Assembly (NCBI GenBank): GCA_030248215.1
Contig: JASANG010004122.1
Span: 1-64,000 of the forward strand
Length of the DNA: 64,000 bases
DNA from: Enoplolaimus lenunculus
Taxonomy: Eukaryota; Nematoda; Enoplea; Enoplida; Thoracostomopsidae
Direction: 5' to 3'
In this document: piece by piece, positions 1 through 12,500 of the stretch
Position numbering within the stretch: the first letter of the stretch is position 1
How the letters are laid out: each line of letters begins with the position of its first letter
Notes under the pieces: model-generated
Told to the model about the DNA's origin: nothing
Database searches by the model: none
What the model saw: the letters and a program-made list of their open reading frames with translations, nothing else
Program-made: the position numbers and the translations under genes

Positions 1-1815
1 GGCATAGGGCACAAAGACATAAGTGGCACATTACTCTTGCTCGCTAAAGTTAACAGGTTTTTTGCTCTGTTTGACATTTATTTAACATTCGTAAGGCACT
101 GGTCAAAGGAAACGCCTGCCTCAAAAAATTAAGGGTGCCTACTGCAAATACCCCACCTGTACATTCCACTGTTAACGTGGTTGAATATTTGCAACTCTAA
201 ATATACTTTTTTAATAATTTTACTCCTGCCTGGAAATTGCGTAACTCCAAATATATGCAGCATCTATTAGTAGTTGTAAGTAAATTTGTGCGACTTTCGA
301 ATCAGCCAATGGTGATCTTCGTAACTTGGCACCTTTTTCAAACTTGATTTGGTCTGTGTACTCGGTAAGCTTTCTGCTTCACATTTACAAATGCAGGAGT
401 TGGTCGAGCCTAGATTTTGTTTTAAACATCCAGTCTTATTGCTTTGCTTTTCCGCCGGTAGCGAAGTATCATGGGGCAGTAAGCTAATCAAACTAATTTT
501 GACAAGTTGAACAACAGATTTGCTCAAAGAAAAAGAATCCTATCTACAAATGTTTGCAGTTGCACGGCAAATTAGATTTCAAAAGCACCAACGAGCTTGC
601 AAAAGCGTGGTTGAATTTTTTTGTACAGCAATATTAACGTGTAAAAATCATATAACAAAATTAAGTTTTCCATTCAGTTTCACAACTTCGTGAACAGGTG
701 AATTTGATGTAGCGCAGTGTGATATTAACACGAAAGTTCTGGTCTCATCCCATGGTTCATTTAGACATTTAATTTAAAACCTCGTACAAAATTGTTTTTA
801 TTTTAACTTTATGTCGTTCATTTTTCTGACGTGTATTCATTTGTTTTTGTTTTCCATTTCTGTTGCATTTGTTATTGTCTTATCATTCTGAGAATTCGAT
901 TAAAAATAGCAAACCGCGCAATGGACATATGGTGTCCAGCTATGCATCTAAGAACTGATTTCGAAAAAGTATAACCTAAACTAAAGAATTTTTTGTTCAA
1001 TTTTCAGGATCCAAAATGACACTCTATTACTGAATAAATTGCATTTTCGTATCTCTCTTGAAAAATTTCCGCTGCAGGAAATATATCCTCTGTATAGTTC
1101 TTTCATCGAGTACGCCATAGTGTTCGTATTATCACAAAGCTCCAAAATTTTATGCTCATCTAATACAATCAAACGGATGATATCATTGTGAAAAACAGAT
1201 TTTTTGCCCTACAAAGATAATCGTTCTCATTGTCTTGCTTTGCAAGAGATCGTTGATCTCAACATTCAACAAAGCAAATCATAACCAACTGACGACTGGT
1301 CGTCAATGTAATTTGACTTTGGCCAAAACTGAAAAGACGCAGAACGCTTGTAACTTGGCCGTCTATTGTTGATTCTAGAGAGAGGTTGAGTTGAGATTAG
1401 TTTGCGTACCAAATTATCCATTAATAGATATTAAAAGCTAAGCATGGATGTTGACGACAGGTTTAATCAGAAATGGTAGTACGGCGTGCAGCTTCATTTT
1501 GTCGAAAGATGCGGGTTGAATTTAGTCACTCAAAGGAGCAAATCGCCCCATATGCGTCTAAATTCAAAAAATTAGCTGTCTACGTTTTGAAATTTTTACC
1601 TTAAAAGTAAGGTGAAATATTTGCAGTTAATAAATATAAAACTGAATGTTTTTTAATGTTAATTGTTCGTCGAATTTTTGTGATCCGCCGATTGCAAATA
1701 GATACGCCAAAGTTTCGACAAGATAAATAAATTAGATATATGGTATAATATAAAAATATATAAATAAACATACAAGTTGCTCAAATTGTGCTAATTCCCT
1801 TGTTATAAAGGATAA

Positions 1816-2103
1816 AGGAACTGGTATTTGTTGGGACAAATGGTACCCTCGATGCCGCGCACAGAGGCTACAATATTGAATCGCGGTGCAGCGGCGGCCG
1901 TGGTTCGCGAATACGACGCGATCGTAAATGTGGATTTGTTTGATCATGGTGAACAGGCGAAAAAACCCATTACAACCTGCGGAAAATGTAAACGAAACTT
2001 TAGCGTGCTAACACATTCAATATGGCTCGGAATACACAAAACCGTCTGGACTGTAATATACTTATGTACAACTAACGACCAATCTATTATAGAAGTTAAC
2101 TAG
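1816..2103 (+). CDS. Possible unrecognised coding exon
   Basis: An open frame whose first half is richer in GC than its surroundings. It reads through a stretch with residues PSMPRTEATILNRGAAAAVV followed by REYDAIVNVDLF. The composition looks protein-like, but I do not recognise the family. No ATG start is clear: the first ATG codes for the methionine before VPSMPR. The second half looks non-coding, and a GTAAAC donor-like site lies near 1988. It could be a single exon of a gene whose other exons I cannot see, or chance. Confidence 0.2.
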   Translation, partial: RNWYLLGQMVPSMPRTEATILNRGAAAAVVREYDAIVNVDLFDHGEQAKKPITTCGKCKRNFSVLTHSIWLGIHKTVWTVIYLCTTNDQSIIEVN

Positions 2104-2866
2104 CTTAACTCAGAATTTCATGATATAAATTTCGTTGTAGTACAAAAAAGCCGGCTATACCAAGTTAATGTCAGAATTTGTGATTTCAATTTTTGCACAC
2201 GACGGTCCAAATTTAAACTTGGGCGAACGCAATAATTTGTAATAATCGATTACTTTTGTCTTGTCGTTTACCTCTGCGTACGTTTACTTACAATATGACC
2301 TTTACATTGGTGAACAGTACCCAATAATATTTTGATTGTTCGTGAACACCACCAGGACCGAAGAGGGCTAACAGAATTATAAATATGCAGACTACCTTTC
2401 GGCTCAAAATAAAATAGTCACAACGAACATTTCCTTACTGGCATTAAAGATCATTCCGCCATCCATAACAGCAAAACGTCAGTGATCATATAACTAGAAA
2501 AATGTGTACACGGTGGTGTTATGCATTGTATCAAAATAATCAGGGTTGCCGCTAGGTACCCAAGCCCTCCTAAACACGGCAAACGAGGCCCTGTGATCAT
2601 GTCGAAATGTTATTAAAACCCGCCAAAATTTCACTTTCTGCAAATTAAAAGCGGCGCTTACTATAGCGTACCTGTTTAGTGTACACAAGAAACCTTTCGG
2701 GCAAAGCGATCGAAAGGCACAAACGTAGTTTTAGCGCTAAGACTAACAAGCAACGATTAAGCAATAGACAATCATCAGGATTAAAGTTAACTTAAATTTG
2801 CTGAAATCTTGGAGGTCTGTACATTTGATGGATATGTATGTAATGTTTACCCCAAATTTCACTCGT

Positions 2867-3045
2867 GCAACTTCCACAACAACATGCGTACACCAGGTAA
2901 CTTTTGAGGGAGTAGTAGTGTCATGGATACTAAAGCAAAAAAAGCTTGAGAATCCTGAACACTGAATTCAAAAACCTCTAGTATCCTGGACACTAAAGTT
3001 TTTTTGGCTTCAGTGTTCGGGATATTGAAGCTTTTTGGTTTCAGC
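2867..3045 (+). repeat. Partial copy of TGAAGC foldback element
   Basis: The left end reads gcaacttccacaacaacatg and continues gcgtacaccaggtaactttt, nearly identical to the terminal repeat of the complete element at 49468-49879. It is followed by degenerate pieces of the same internal motif (TGAAGC/GCTTCA around A- or T-runs). No right terminal repeat is found, so this copy is truncated. Confidence 0.7.
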
Positions 3046-6000
3046 TGGCAATTCATCTATGATGTCTTACTATTTAGTGCGCAATATTAGTACTCTGCGG
3101 TATGTATATAGAACTGCTGATAATAGAGACGGCCTTCAAGCCGTCTCAAAAATTAATGCCATATAGAAATGCTCCATCAGTTCAAAATCTTAATATCTGT
3201 CAGCTGCAAACTTGATTCAAACACCTTTCACGAACATTTATTTAATATAATGCTTTTCGTCTTTACCTAATTCCGCACATTTAAGGTCATTGTTTCGGTC
3301 GCGTTCGACAACAACAACAGTATCCTCACGCACGAGATAAAATTAACTATTCATTATGTTAATGACCTTTTCTGCACATGTTGCAATATTTATAAGGTAG
3401 CTTTACACGTTATCGATGTGAAACCAAATTCTTGAACACACATTAGTATTTTAAATTTTTATTTCTGGCCGGAAAACAGCGAACGTTCTTGTATGCCGAA
3501 CTCTGTTCGTCACATGAACGCTGGTGTGCTTTTGTGTATAAATTTGTATGGATTTTCCGTTATAATATTAAATAAATATTCTAAACGTTATCCTACCTTT
3601 TACCGTAAGAACTTTGTCCAATGACCAGAGAACAATAAAAAGTGGGGCGCAGTAGCCTTTATTGCTGGCAAATTTTATACTGATGAGGTTTGTACCTTAC
3701 TTATTTTCATTTTTGTGCGATTCATGCAATCGGATTTAGACCTTGTGGTGCTAGGCTTGGCAATCAACTGTAGCCACAGCCAGAGCAGCCACCCCCCATA
3801 CAGCCCATTTGGGGGGCCACCCCAACAAGGGCCCCCGCCATAACCAGATATGAAGCAAAAGAAATCGAAACATATATGTTGATTATCGCAACGGGTCGCC
3901 ACCGTGGAATTTTTCGGGGGAGCAACCTGTTCTGCGGCACTGACTGTAACACAAAAATTGCGTTTGGATTTTTGCTTTCTCAGTCACGCGTTTATTTCAC
4001 TCATATAATATTGCGTTTCCATGTATTAAGTAAGAAATTTCTAGTGCCGGTACTGCACGGTAATGAGAAAATTTGTTGTATATCCTTTCATCACATTAAA
4101 TTTTCAGAAGGTTAAAAGAGTAGTGTCGCCGCTGTCAGGCCACTATGACGTAATAGAGTTTACGATAACAACATGTGTTGCGCACTTCGTTGTTGTATTG
4201 CTTTTTTGTCAAATGTATTGTTTATAAAATTGTCATGGTGCCAGGATGTACCCGGAGGTAGAAAACCGGAACCGGAACCAGACGTCAACAAATTTTGTCG
4301 GAGCCGGAACCGAAGCTGGAGGTGAAACAGATTTGGACAATAGATGTTGAATTTGCAAATTCAAACAATTATTTGATAAAGTTTTACAAAAAATTTGTCT
4401 TTAAGCTTACTTTGTGGAAACGTTCGACAGTTAAAACATTATTTTCCATTAAGTTACAAACAGAAATATACTGAACAGCACAGCTAAAATTTAAACATAC
4501 GAATAGTTTTGTTGCCGAATATGCCGAAATTTTGTGCAAAAAATTGTGCAGGAGCCGAAAATCCATTTTCTGCCGAGCCGGAGGCAGACCTCAGGTTAGT
4601 ACTTTGCAAGGTATTTTATTCGTTTCATAATTTTAAAACAGAAGTTTGCAAAAATCTGATGAATTGGATATATACTAGCGAAAGTGAACAATTAAAATTG
4701 CAAGTATAAATGGCCGGCGTATAGTGGCCTCGTAGCGGGGGAGAGAATGGACTACTTAGAGATTGACAAGCTTAGGCTACAGGATTATATCTATGTTAGG
4801 CTTACGCTTAGATTTAGTTTCAGGCTTAATGAGCAGACCCTTATACTTAACATTGCACAGTCAAATAATGCTTAACGATTTCAAATGTGCTACAGAGCAA
4901 ATTACTACTAAAAGTCAAATAAAATGCTTTAACGTTTTGAGTAAATACTTTTTACAAAATTGAAATTGATTACTACCCATTTTTTCTTACCGTAGACGTG
5001 GAAACGGTAAGCATTGTTTACACTATATATATTGTGCAAAAAAGCAGTTATCGCAGTTTAATAAAAATGTCTTATAACTTCCTACGCAACAGCATGCCCG
5101 AAAACCGCTGAAAATGGACGGTTTTTAGAATTTGGTTAATTTTTAGAAATCTCAGATGCTGCCTATTGTCCATCGATGTTTTCGTCTGATTTTGACAAAC
5201 ACATCAGTAAAGTGCAAAGCGTTACATATATGTCTGAAACATCGTATGTAAAAAAATTCGAACACATTCTCGTTTGTACTTTTGTGTTAATCGGCATTAA
5301 TCACGTGCACAATAGGTATGAAACAAATCAATTTTATCGGAACTGTACCGAGTTAGTAGGTCCCATGTGACGGCGAGTTGTGTGTTTGCCTGTGTTACAT
5401 GTTTTAAATTAGAAGACAACCAGATACGGTTTATATAAAAAGTGCATAGTGTTTTGTGTGTGTGAATGCTTGGTGCTAACCGAATCTTACCTCAGAAAAG
5501 GTCAACATTCTGAGCACAATGTGGCCGGCTTCATCCTAATATTCACAAGCAAAACTTTGTGTTAGAATTTAATGCCAAACTTGTGTTTATGTTATTGTTC
5601 GCTTTGCTTGCGATGTTTTTTCACCATAATAGATTGGGGCCCGTAGTGCCCCCCTGGCTTGGTGTAAAATAGGCTGACAAGCCTCCGAAGTTGAATCGAC
5701 ATAGTATTCAATACTAAAGAAGAAGGTATGAATTTATGCAAACGTTGCCTGTAGTGCAGATGTTTAGCAACGAACAAATTCATACCACACAAATAAAAGC
5801 CACTCGTTTTGAGTAGATTAATTTATTTGTGCAATTTAAAATATTTTTAATTGTCAGATTTTTGCGTTGTTGTTCGACATTAAAAGTTTGAATTTGGTTA
5901 CAGAAGTTTTGAGTTTACACCACTGGTTTTAGGAGCGGCACGTCACTACACTGGCGATCCTGGTTTCGTTGTTGGTGAGTCTTTATTTTTAGCACTTCTC

Positions 6001-6894
6001 TGTATTGTCCTCAATTTCGCTTTTTGAGGGCGTCGATGGGTTTTTAAACCAATACTAAAAATGAAAACCGAATATGTAGTAATAGCCGGAGAAACGCGGG
6101 CCGGGCAAGAATTTTTTCACGGGTATACATCTTGGGTAAAGAATTCAAAGTGCGACTAAAAACGTGTGATTCTCAATCAGACCCATAGCTCGCTCACCGT
6201 GCAAGGGGGCTAACCATTTTTCAGAAAGCACACAAAAGGTTTTCGATGACTTAGAGACAAAGTTGGAAATTTTCTAGGGGATCCGAAATTCTTACAGAAG
6301 GGGCTGAGGTCTTTGATCCCCTTTGCCTAGTGATCCCTTCTCAATACACCAAGAGTTTTGGGCAACAAACGTCAGACACATTTGAATAAACTGTGTTAGG
6401 CCAGCATTACATTGATTCACTCATTAATGGTTGTTTTGCCATAGGTTTCTGGGTACAGCCAGAGATCTGCTTGCAGAATGTTGACTTTTCCTCTCCTGTG
6501 CAATTTTTCTGGCTGTTTTGTCAATTTGCGGTGATAAGGGAACGGCTAAGGAGGAAGCACCCTTCTATCGTTGGTTCGAGCGGACTAGGATATTTTTACA
6601 TATGTGTACCGTTCCTTTGCGCCTGCCATATTACCGCCGCTTTAAAGCTTAAGGTAATTTTTTACGTTTCACTCGCGTAAATTGTTTAATAAGAATTTAA
6701 AGGATGGAATTTTGTAACGTCACAATTTGAGCATTGTTTTAACATTTCATGTCTCAACGCCAATTATGGTTTTGACAATATACTCGTTGACCTGCAAGTT
6801 AGTATTTTTCTTTCCCGTGACAATTTACCAGCCATAAATAGAGTTTTGTGACGTAAATCAAGCCGTAGCAATTATGTAACATATATGTGTCGTA

Positions 6895-7239
6895 GCCCAA
6901 GTCGTAATTTAGACCAATTCCGAATTGAGTTAGGCCAGGGCGTAATTACGACTTGAGCTAGCCTACGGTGTAATTTTTTTTATGCAACAAGTGCACGCCT
7001 TGTGATTGGTTACTACTTTAATGCCATACTCAAATACGATTGGCTGATGCAAGTACTTTTTTCCGATTGGTTATGCAATGGCCACCTATTGGCTACCTAA
7101 CAGTTTGTTTTACTGAGCAAATCGGAATCAAGCAGGATTACGACTATCAAGTAACCAAATGGAAAACACACAGATTTATCAAACATAATGCCGCCTTGGG
7201 GAAGCCCAATTCGGAATTGGGCTGAATTACGACTTGGGC
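6895..7239. mobile_element. MITE-like inverted-repeat element, CCAAT-rich
   Basis: About 345 bp bounded by inverted repeats. The left end begins GCCCAAGTCGTAATT and continues with CCAATTCCGAATT. The right end is the same sequence reversed, ending AATTACGACTTGGGC. There is no coding capacity. The interior carries four ATTGG (inverted CCAAT) cores within about 90 bp (7013-7092). It is probably a non-autonomous DNA transposon; no convincing target-site duplication is seen. Confidence 0.7.
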
Positions 7240-8520
7240 AACGAAATGTGCACTGGAAAAGAAGACAAACGCACTAAGTTCTTGGATGCCAATTTTTATG
7301 CTGCAGCGCCACTGGTTCAAAAGTTATGGAGCTTTAAGTTCTAACGTTTTACAATGTAAAACATTTACAACCGCCTACCAAATTATTTGTACATCAAATA
7401 AACAAGTTTATACTCAAAGAACATGTCACTGATAGATACTTCATCTTCAAATCCGTGCGTGTTTAATTGCGAAGGCCATAATTTTTGAATCATTGACCAT
7501 GCAAAAATAACGATGGTACCCTTGAACTTAGCTCGCCGAGATGAATAGGATAGTTTATTTTTCATTTAAATCCTAATGGGTCCAGATTCCGCACCTTCGC
7601 CGTTTTTATAACCATGAGAAAAAATGGTGCTTAAAGATCGGTCGCCGATTAAGCAGATTTGAGTGGTGTATACCCGCGGGTGAAAAATAAAATTTCCGCT
7701 GGTAAAGAGCGGCGGGTAAAAAATCATTACCCACTAACACCTCTTGTATTAATCGCCGTCAAACTGGGCAAAACAAGTCCCTTAATTTTCGCGAAAATAC
7801 TACGACTAGAGGCAAAAAGACCAGACGTTTATTTAAGATCGTATTTCGCAATTTCATTTGTAAAACCTCACTTTTCTTAAAAGGGCTGTAAGGGATGGTA
7901 CCCTATATGTTAATTAATTTGCAAAAAAAGTTTGTAATATAGTCAAATTGTAATGAAGATGTAGCTAATTTAAATGTATTAGCAATTTATCAGTGAAAGA
8001 AAACATTTTCAGCTGATACTGATGAAGGCTATGATCTGCTTTGAGAACAATTTATATTCCTTTAGGTATCAATGAAAGTATATATAAACACAGAGTATTA
8101 ATTAGTTTTCACCGTATGATTTCAAGTGGCCAAGAAACCAAACTGTTCAATGAGGCAAAGTTGAAATTTATATTCTGAGAATGGCACGAGTATAACCATC
8201 ATACATCCGTTAATTACCAACTTGACTTTGTAGACCGACAAAGTTTTCCCACCTCAGGATAATTATTAAAGTCTCTCTTGATAAGCGGAGTTAATTAATA
8301 CTTAGCCATGCGGTAAAAAGAGCACCGTCAGCGTAATTGACAAAATTTAGGGATCTACTAGGACTTTATGTGTCAGTCGAGAGGGGTTTGATGGTAAGTA
8401 GCAGTAGACACCGATACTTTGACGCATACACTCGACTGATGCAATCCCACTCAAACTGCCGTTCTACTTTATATTTGACAAGTCGTTTTTGCTGAATTCA
8501 AAGATTGTTTATGGGCAATC
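7240..8520. other. Intergenic, no gene seen
   Basis: AT-rich sequence with only short chance open frames. A short dyad (gtcagtcgag near 8374 against ctcgactgat near 8431) is present just before the MITE at 8521. Confidence 0.5.
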
Positions 8521-8966
8521 TACTGTAGTGACCCGAATAAGAGGGGGTAATAACAGGGTGGGATCTCCATTTTGAGTCCCAATCAATCGGAGTCCGTTTC
8601 CTAATAAGAGTCCGTAAGCGGATAGAGTCCCTAAACCCTAATTAGAGTCCATAAATGTCAATTATCCCAAATTGTAGCACACAAATGACTCCAGCACCGA
8701 ATACAGTTGATTTTGAAACTTTAAAGCATACTTAATTCTGAAAGTACATTCTTAAGTATAACTTTTCATTATCGCTCAAGGTTTTGATCCAAGACAAATA
8801 AACGTTTAATTCAACGGATAGTTTCAATATCGGAAATATGTCAATAACGAAGGGTGGAGGAGGGCGGGTTGAGATTAAATAACAGTCTTTAACCGAATAA
8901 CAGGGGGTACCCTCCTGAGAGGCCAAATAAATATTAGTCCCCCCTTTTATTCGGGTTGCTACAGTA
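8521..8966. mobile_element. TA-flanked MITE, copy 1
   Basis: A 446-bp element with terminal inverted repeats TACTGTAGTGACCCGAATAA and the mirror ending CGGGTTGCTACAGTA. The outer TA on each side fits a TA target duplication as left by Tc1/mariner-type transposases. The interior repeats the word GAGTCC several times and has no coding capacity. It ends about 150 bp before the GPCR start codon, so it lies in the promoter or 5' UTR region of that gene. Confidence 0.85.
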
Positions 8967-9113
8967 CTCTGTAAATTGCCGGTAGTGATTCATAAATCAT
9001 GATAACCCAACTGAGATATACAACTTAAACACAGACGGCTTACGGATTAAATTTAAAATAATTATCTGACCTGCAATTTGACACCAATCAAACAGGCTGC
9101 GGTCGTTATATAA

Positions 9114-9518
9114 ATGCTTTCAAATACAAATTTAACAATAATCCCTGGTGTTAGATCTGATCCTTGCGGTTTGTTCGGTTCATCGGATCCAAATCATGTT
9201 AATTATGATCCTACTTGTATCACAGCAGCTGAATATGAAGACTGGCTCGCAGACTATATTAAACCGTCACCAATTGAATGGTTATTCATCGGACTGCTTA
9301 CAATACTTTTTATTGTTGGATTTGTGGGTAATATCCTGGTATGCGTTGTGGTCATTGGACAGCAATCAATGCGAACTGCAACCAATTTGTTTTTATTAAA
9401 TTTAGCGTTTGCCGATTTCCTGGTTATCATTTTCGTACTGCCAGTAACAGTCGTTTGGGATGTCACCGAAACTTGGTTTCTTGGATCCGCATTGTGCAAA
9501 GCAATACTCTATACTCAA
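9114..9518 (+). CDS. GPCR exon 1 (N-terminus to start of TM3)
   Basis: Codes residues 1-135 from ATG 9114. It includes the extracellular N-terminus, TM1 with the GN pair (Asn73), TM2 with Asp101, and the ETWFLG loop ending ALCKAILYTQ. The donor is CAA|GTACGT in phase 0. Confidence 0.85.
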
Positions 9519-12500
9519 GTACGTTACCGTAGTCTACTTTATGGCCAAAAATGGCGACAAGTATTGGCATATGAGCAAATATATTAACAATTTTCGAAGA
9601 GTCGAAAACTATAACTTTGATACTATAGGTATATTAAGAAAAGTATATAAGTTGTATCGCAGTGTTATTGCCGACACCTCACAAACCGTGAGCAATAAAC
9701 CTGTTGAAATAATATGCTAATGCCGGCGCCGGATTAAAGGGGGCCCAGAGAGCCCGTGCACGGGGCCTCCCGTCAAAAGGTGCCTCACACCAACCGAAAA
9801 CCAACGATATGTTTCAATGGATAACAAGCCATCAAAACCCCCTGTGCATTTTTGGCCAGTTCTGATGACTTCATTCCAAATTTTTAACATATATGTGCAG
9901 GATACTTTTCCAAACCCTGAGAAAACTCTTCAGATTTATCTTATTCTGTTGGTTTATATAAGATACGCGGCAGCCAAGCATATGCCACCTATCCTTGGCG
10001 ATCCCAATAGGTTGTTAGTTTGTTATTTAAACCAATCACTAGTTCACCACTGTGAATCCGTAATTTTAAGCAAAATTAGTAATTGGTCTAAATAGCAGTT
10101 TGGCTTGAATGCCCACATACTTCATTTGTTGCACTAAAACCGTGCTGAAGTTCAGGTTTTACAAAGAACCGGCTGTTTGACGCCAGATATAAAAATGAGT
10201 TGTATCCGGCTTTGGGCTTTACAAGGCAGTATATCTCGTTTTATCCGCGTTGGCGTTCTTGATTTTTAGGGCCATGGTTTGAACTGTGTGTTCCAATTGA
10301 AAATTTTTTAAATAAACAGCTGCCACATGCTGCGTATTTAGACAACTTTTTACTATACATACCTACCAATGTAGAGAAAAGTTTGGGTTTAGCCACAGCG
10401 GTATCGTAACAACTCGTCGCCTGGCGATTCGTTAACTGAGCGCTTGTAGTCAGAAATTTCATCGACTAAACAATTCGTCGCCTATCGTAATGCTGAGGCT
10501 AATGCTAAGAATTACGCTTACGATTATTCTTAGATTTATTAATTGTTGGGCGACAAGTTGTCGGTCGACGAATTGTCGTAGATTCAGCCAGGGTAACTGA
10601 GCTTTTTTTGCATGTCAATACTGTCGGCACTTATGTATAATGCAATTTGTGTGTTGGTGGTGTCTTTAAAAATTTCGAAATAATTTACTATATGCAGAAT
10701 CTGTCAGTTTCGATATCAGTGTTAACACTAACGGCAATATCGTTGGAACGTCGCAATGCACTTGTAAATCCGCTTGTTTTTCGATCCACATTTCGTCGAA
10801 CACTTTCAACAATAGTTGGTATTTGGCTTGCTGGAATAATTATCGCGAGCCCAGAATTAGTGCTGGTTGAAGCGATTCCGTTTTCAGGATTCCACAAAGA
10901 AAACTTTACTTCGATTGTAAGTGTGAAATATACAACCAGAACCAAGGGTGTATACAAACGGGAAAGAATGTAATACATCATCCAAAAATTTCTGAAGAGG
11001 ATCGAAAAAGACACTTTTACAAGCTGTAGATTAAAGTTTTTAATTACTCCCGAAATGAAATTCTGGCTACGCCCTGACTCAAAGGAAAAAATGCAATGAT
11101 ATCATTAATAAAGAAAATCCAAATATTCCACAGTAGGTATCAAAGATTAAAATTATGCCACCCATATAGCACTACACGAAGAAACGTGCCTAATTTGCCC
11201 TATCAAACAAATACCAGTTATAACTAGCAACACTTAAGCTCCTTTTAATGTTATCTCCGTGTTTTTATGTTGCACAAAACAATTAACTTATCATCATCTC
11301 ACGATGTTTTCTTCATTCTCGCACAGTTTTTAAACTGAATTAGCATTTAGCAAGCGATAAACGGCACGGATCAGATATGTACCTATATACGCAGTTTCGC
11401 AATCTGTATAGCAGATTTATGCTATTCCAATGTATGAACGCACGATGCACCATGTGTGAAGTAGTATTTACAGTACAACAGGCGCGTAGTCATAAGGTCT
11501 GCAATATCTAGTCTACCAAACCATGAACCAAGAAACGTTTTGAGACTGTTGCAAAAAGATTTATAATGTTAAAATTACGTCTAGCTTCTTGCTCGTTTCG
11601 CACGCGAGGTTTTGTTCATAGTTGTACAAGTACGGTAAGATCGGATATAGCGGACCGTTACTTGAAACATCTTTTCAAGCATAGACAAAACAAAAAATTC
11701 GCATTGGGGCGCATCAATTTATTTCGTTACTTAAAATTATTAGTTTGCTATTTATATATTACTTATTTACTCGCAAGTGACTCAAGCAATAAAACAGGCT
11801 CAGTCTTAGGTTCAAACATAGAGTTATGCTTTAGGTGTTAGCTTATTAGGCTCAGCGTTAGGCTCTGGCTTAGGTTTAGACTCCGGTTTAGATTTTGAAA
11901 ATTTCCGAACAGCGCACGCAAAAAAGTATTTCTGAATTTGTTCAGAAAAGTATTTTCTGTGGCAAATCTGAATAGTTTTTCTGATATTTAAGGAAATCTT
12001 TCTAAAAACAATTGGAAAACGTTTATTTTCAGACTTTATTTCAAAACTTTTTTGAAAACTTCTCTGTTATAACAGAAATACTTTTCAAGTCTCCTTGCTT
12101 ATCATATTTCTTAACTGTAAGAATTTTTTTTTCTTAAATACTAGAAAAATTGGTTCAAACATAGAGTTATGCTTTAGGTGTTAGCTTATTAGGCTCAGCG
12201 TTAGGCTCTGGCTTAGGTTTAGACTCCGGTTTAGATTTTGAAAATTTCCGAACAGCGCATGCAAAAAAGTATTTCTGAATTGTTCAGAAAAGTATTTTCT
12301 GTGGCAAATCTGAATAGTTTTTCTGATATTTAAGGAAATCTTTCTATTTTCAGACTTTATTTCAAAACTTTTTTGAAAAATTCTCTGTTATAACAGAAAT
12401 ACTTTTCAAGTCTCCTTGCTTATCATATTTCTTAACTGTAAGAAATTTTTTTTCTTAAATACTAGAAAAATTATTTTGAGTGCGATTACGGGAAACTTTG

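Larger units (their letters stand above)
1..6894. other. Left intergenic region, no confident gene
   Basis: No recognisable protein family is seen here. The stretch is AT-rich and holds short open frames with weak splice context, including a minus-strand frame at 1030-1165 behind an acceptor-like site and a plus-strand frame at 1816-2103 (listed separately). It also holds a partial foldback copy at 2867-3045, a GC-rich patch at 3770-3850, and scattered pieces of the gaaccgg-type dispersed repeat near 4260-4610. Confidence 0.5.
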
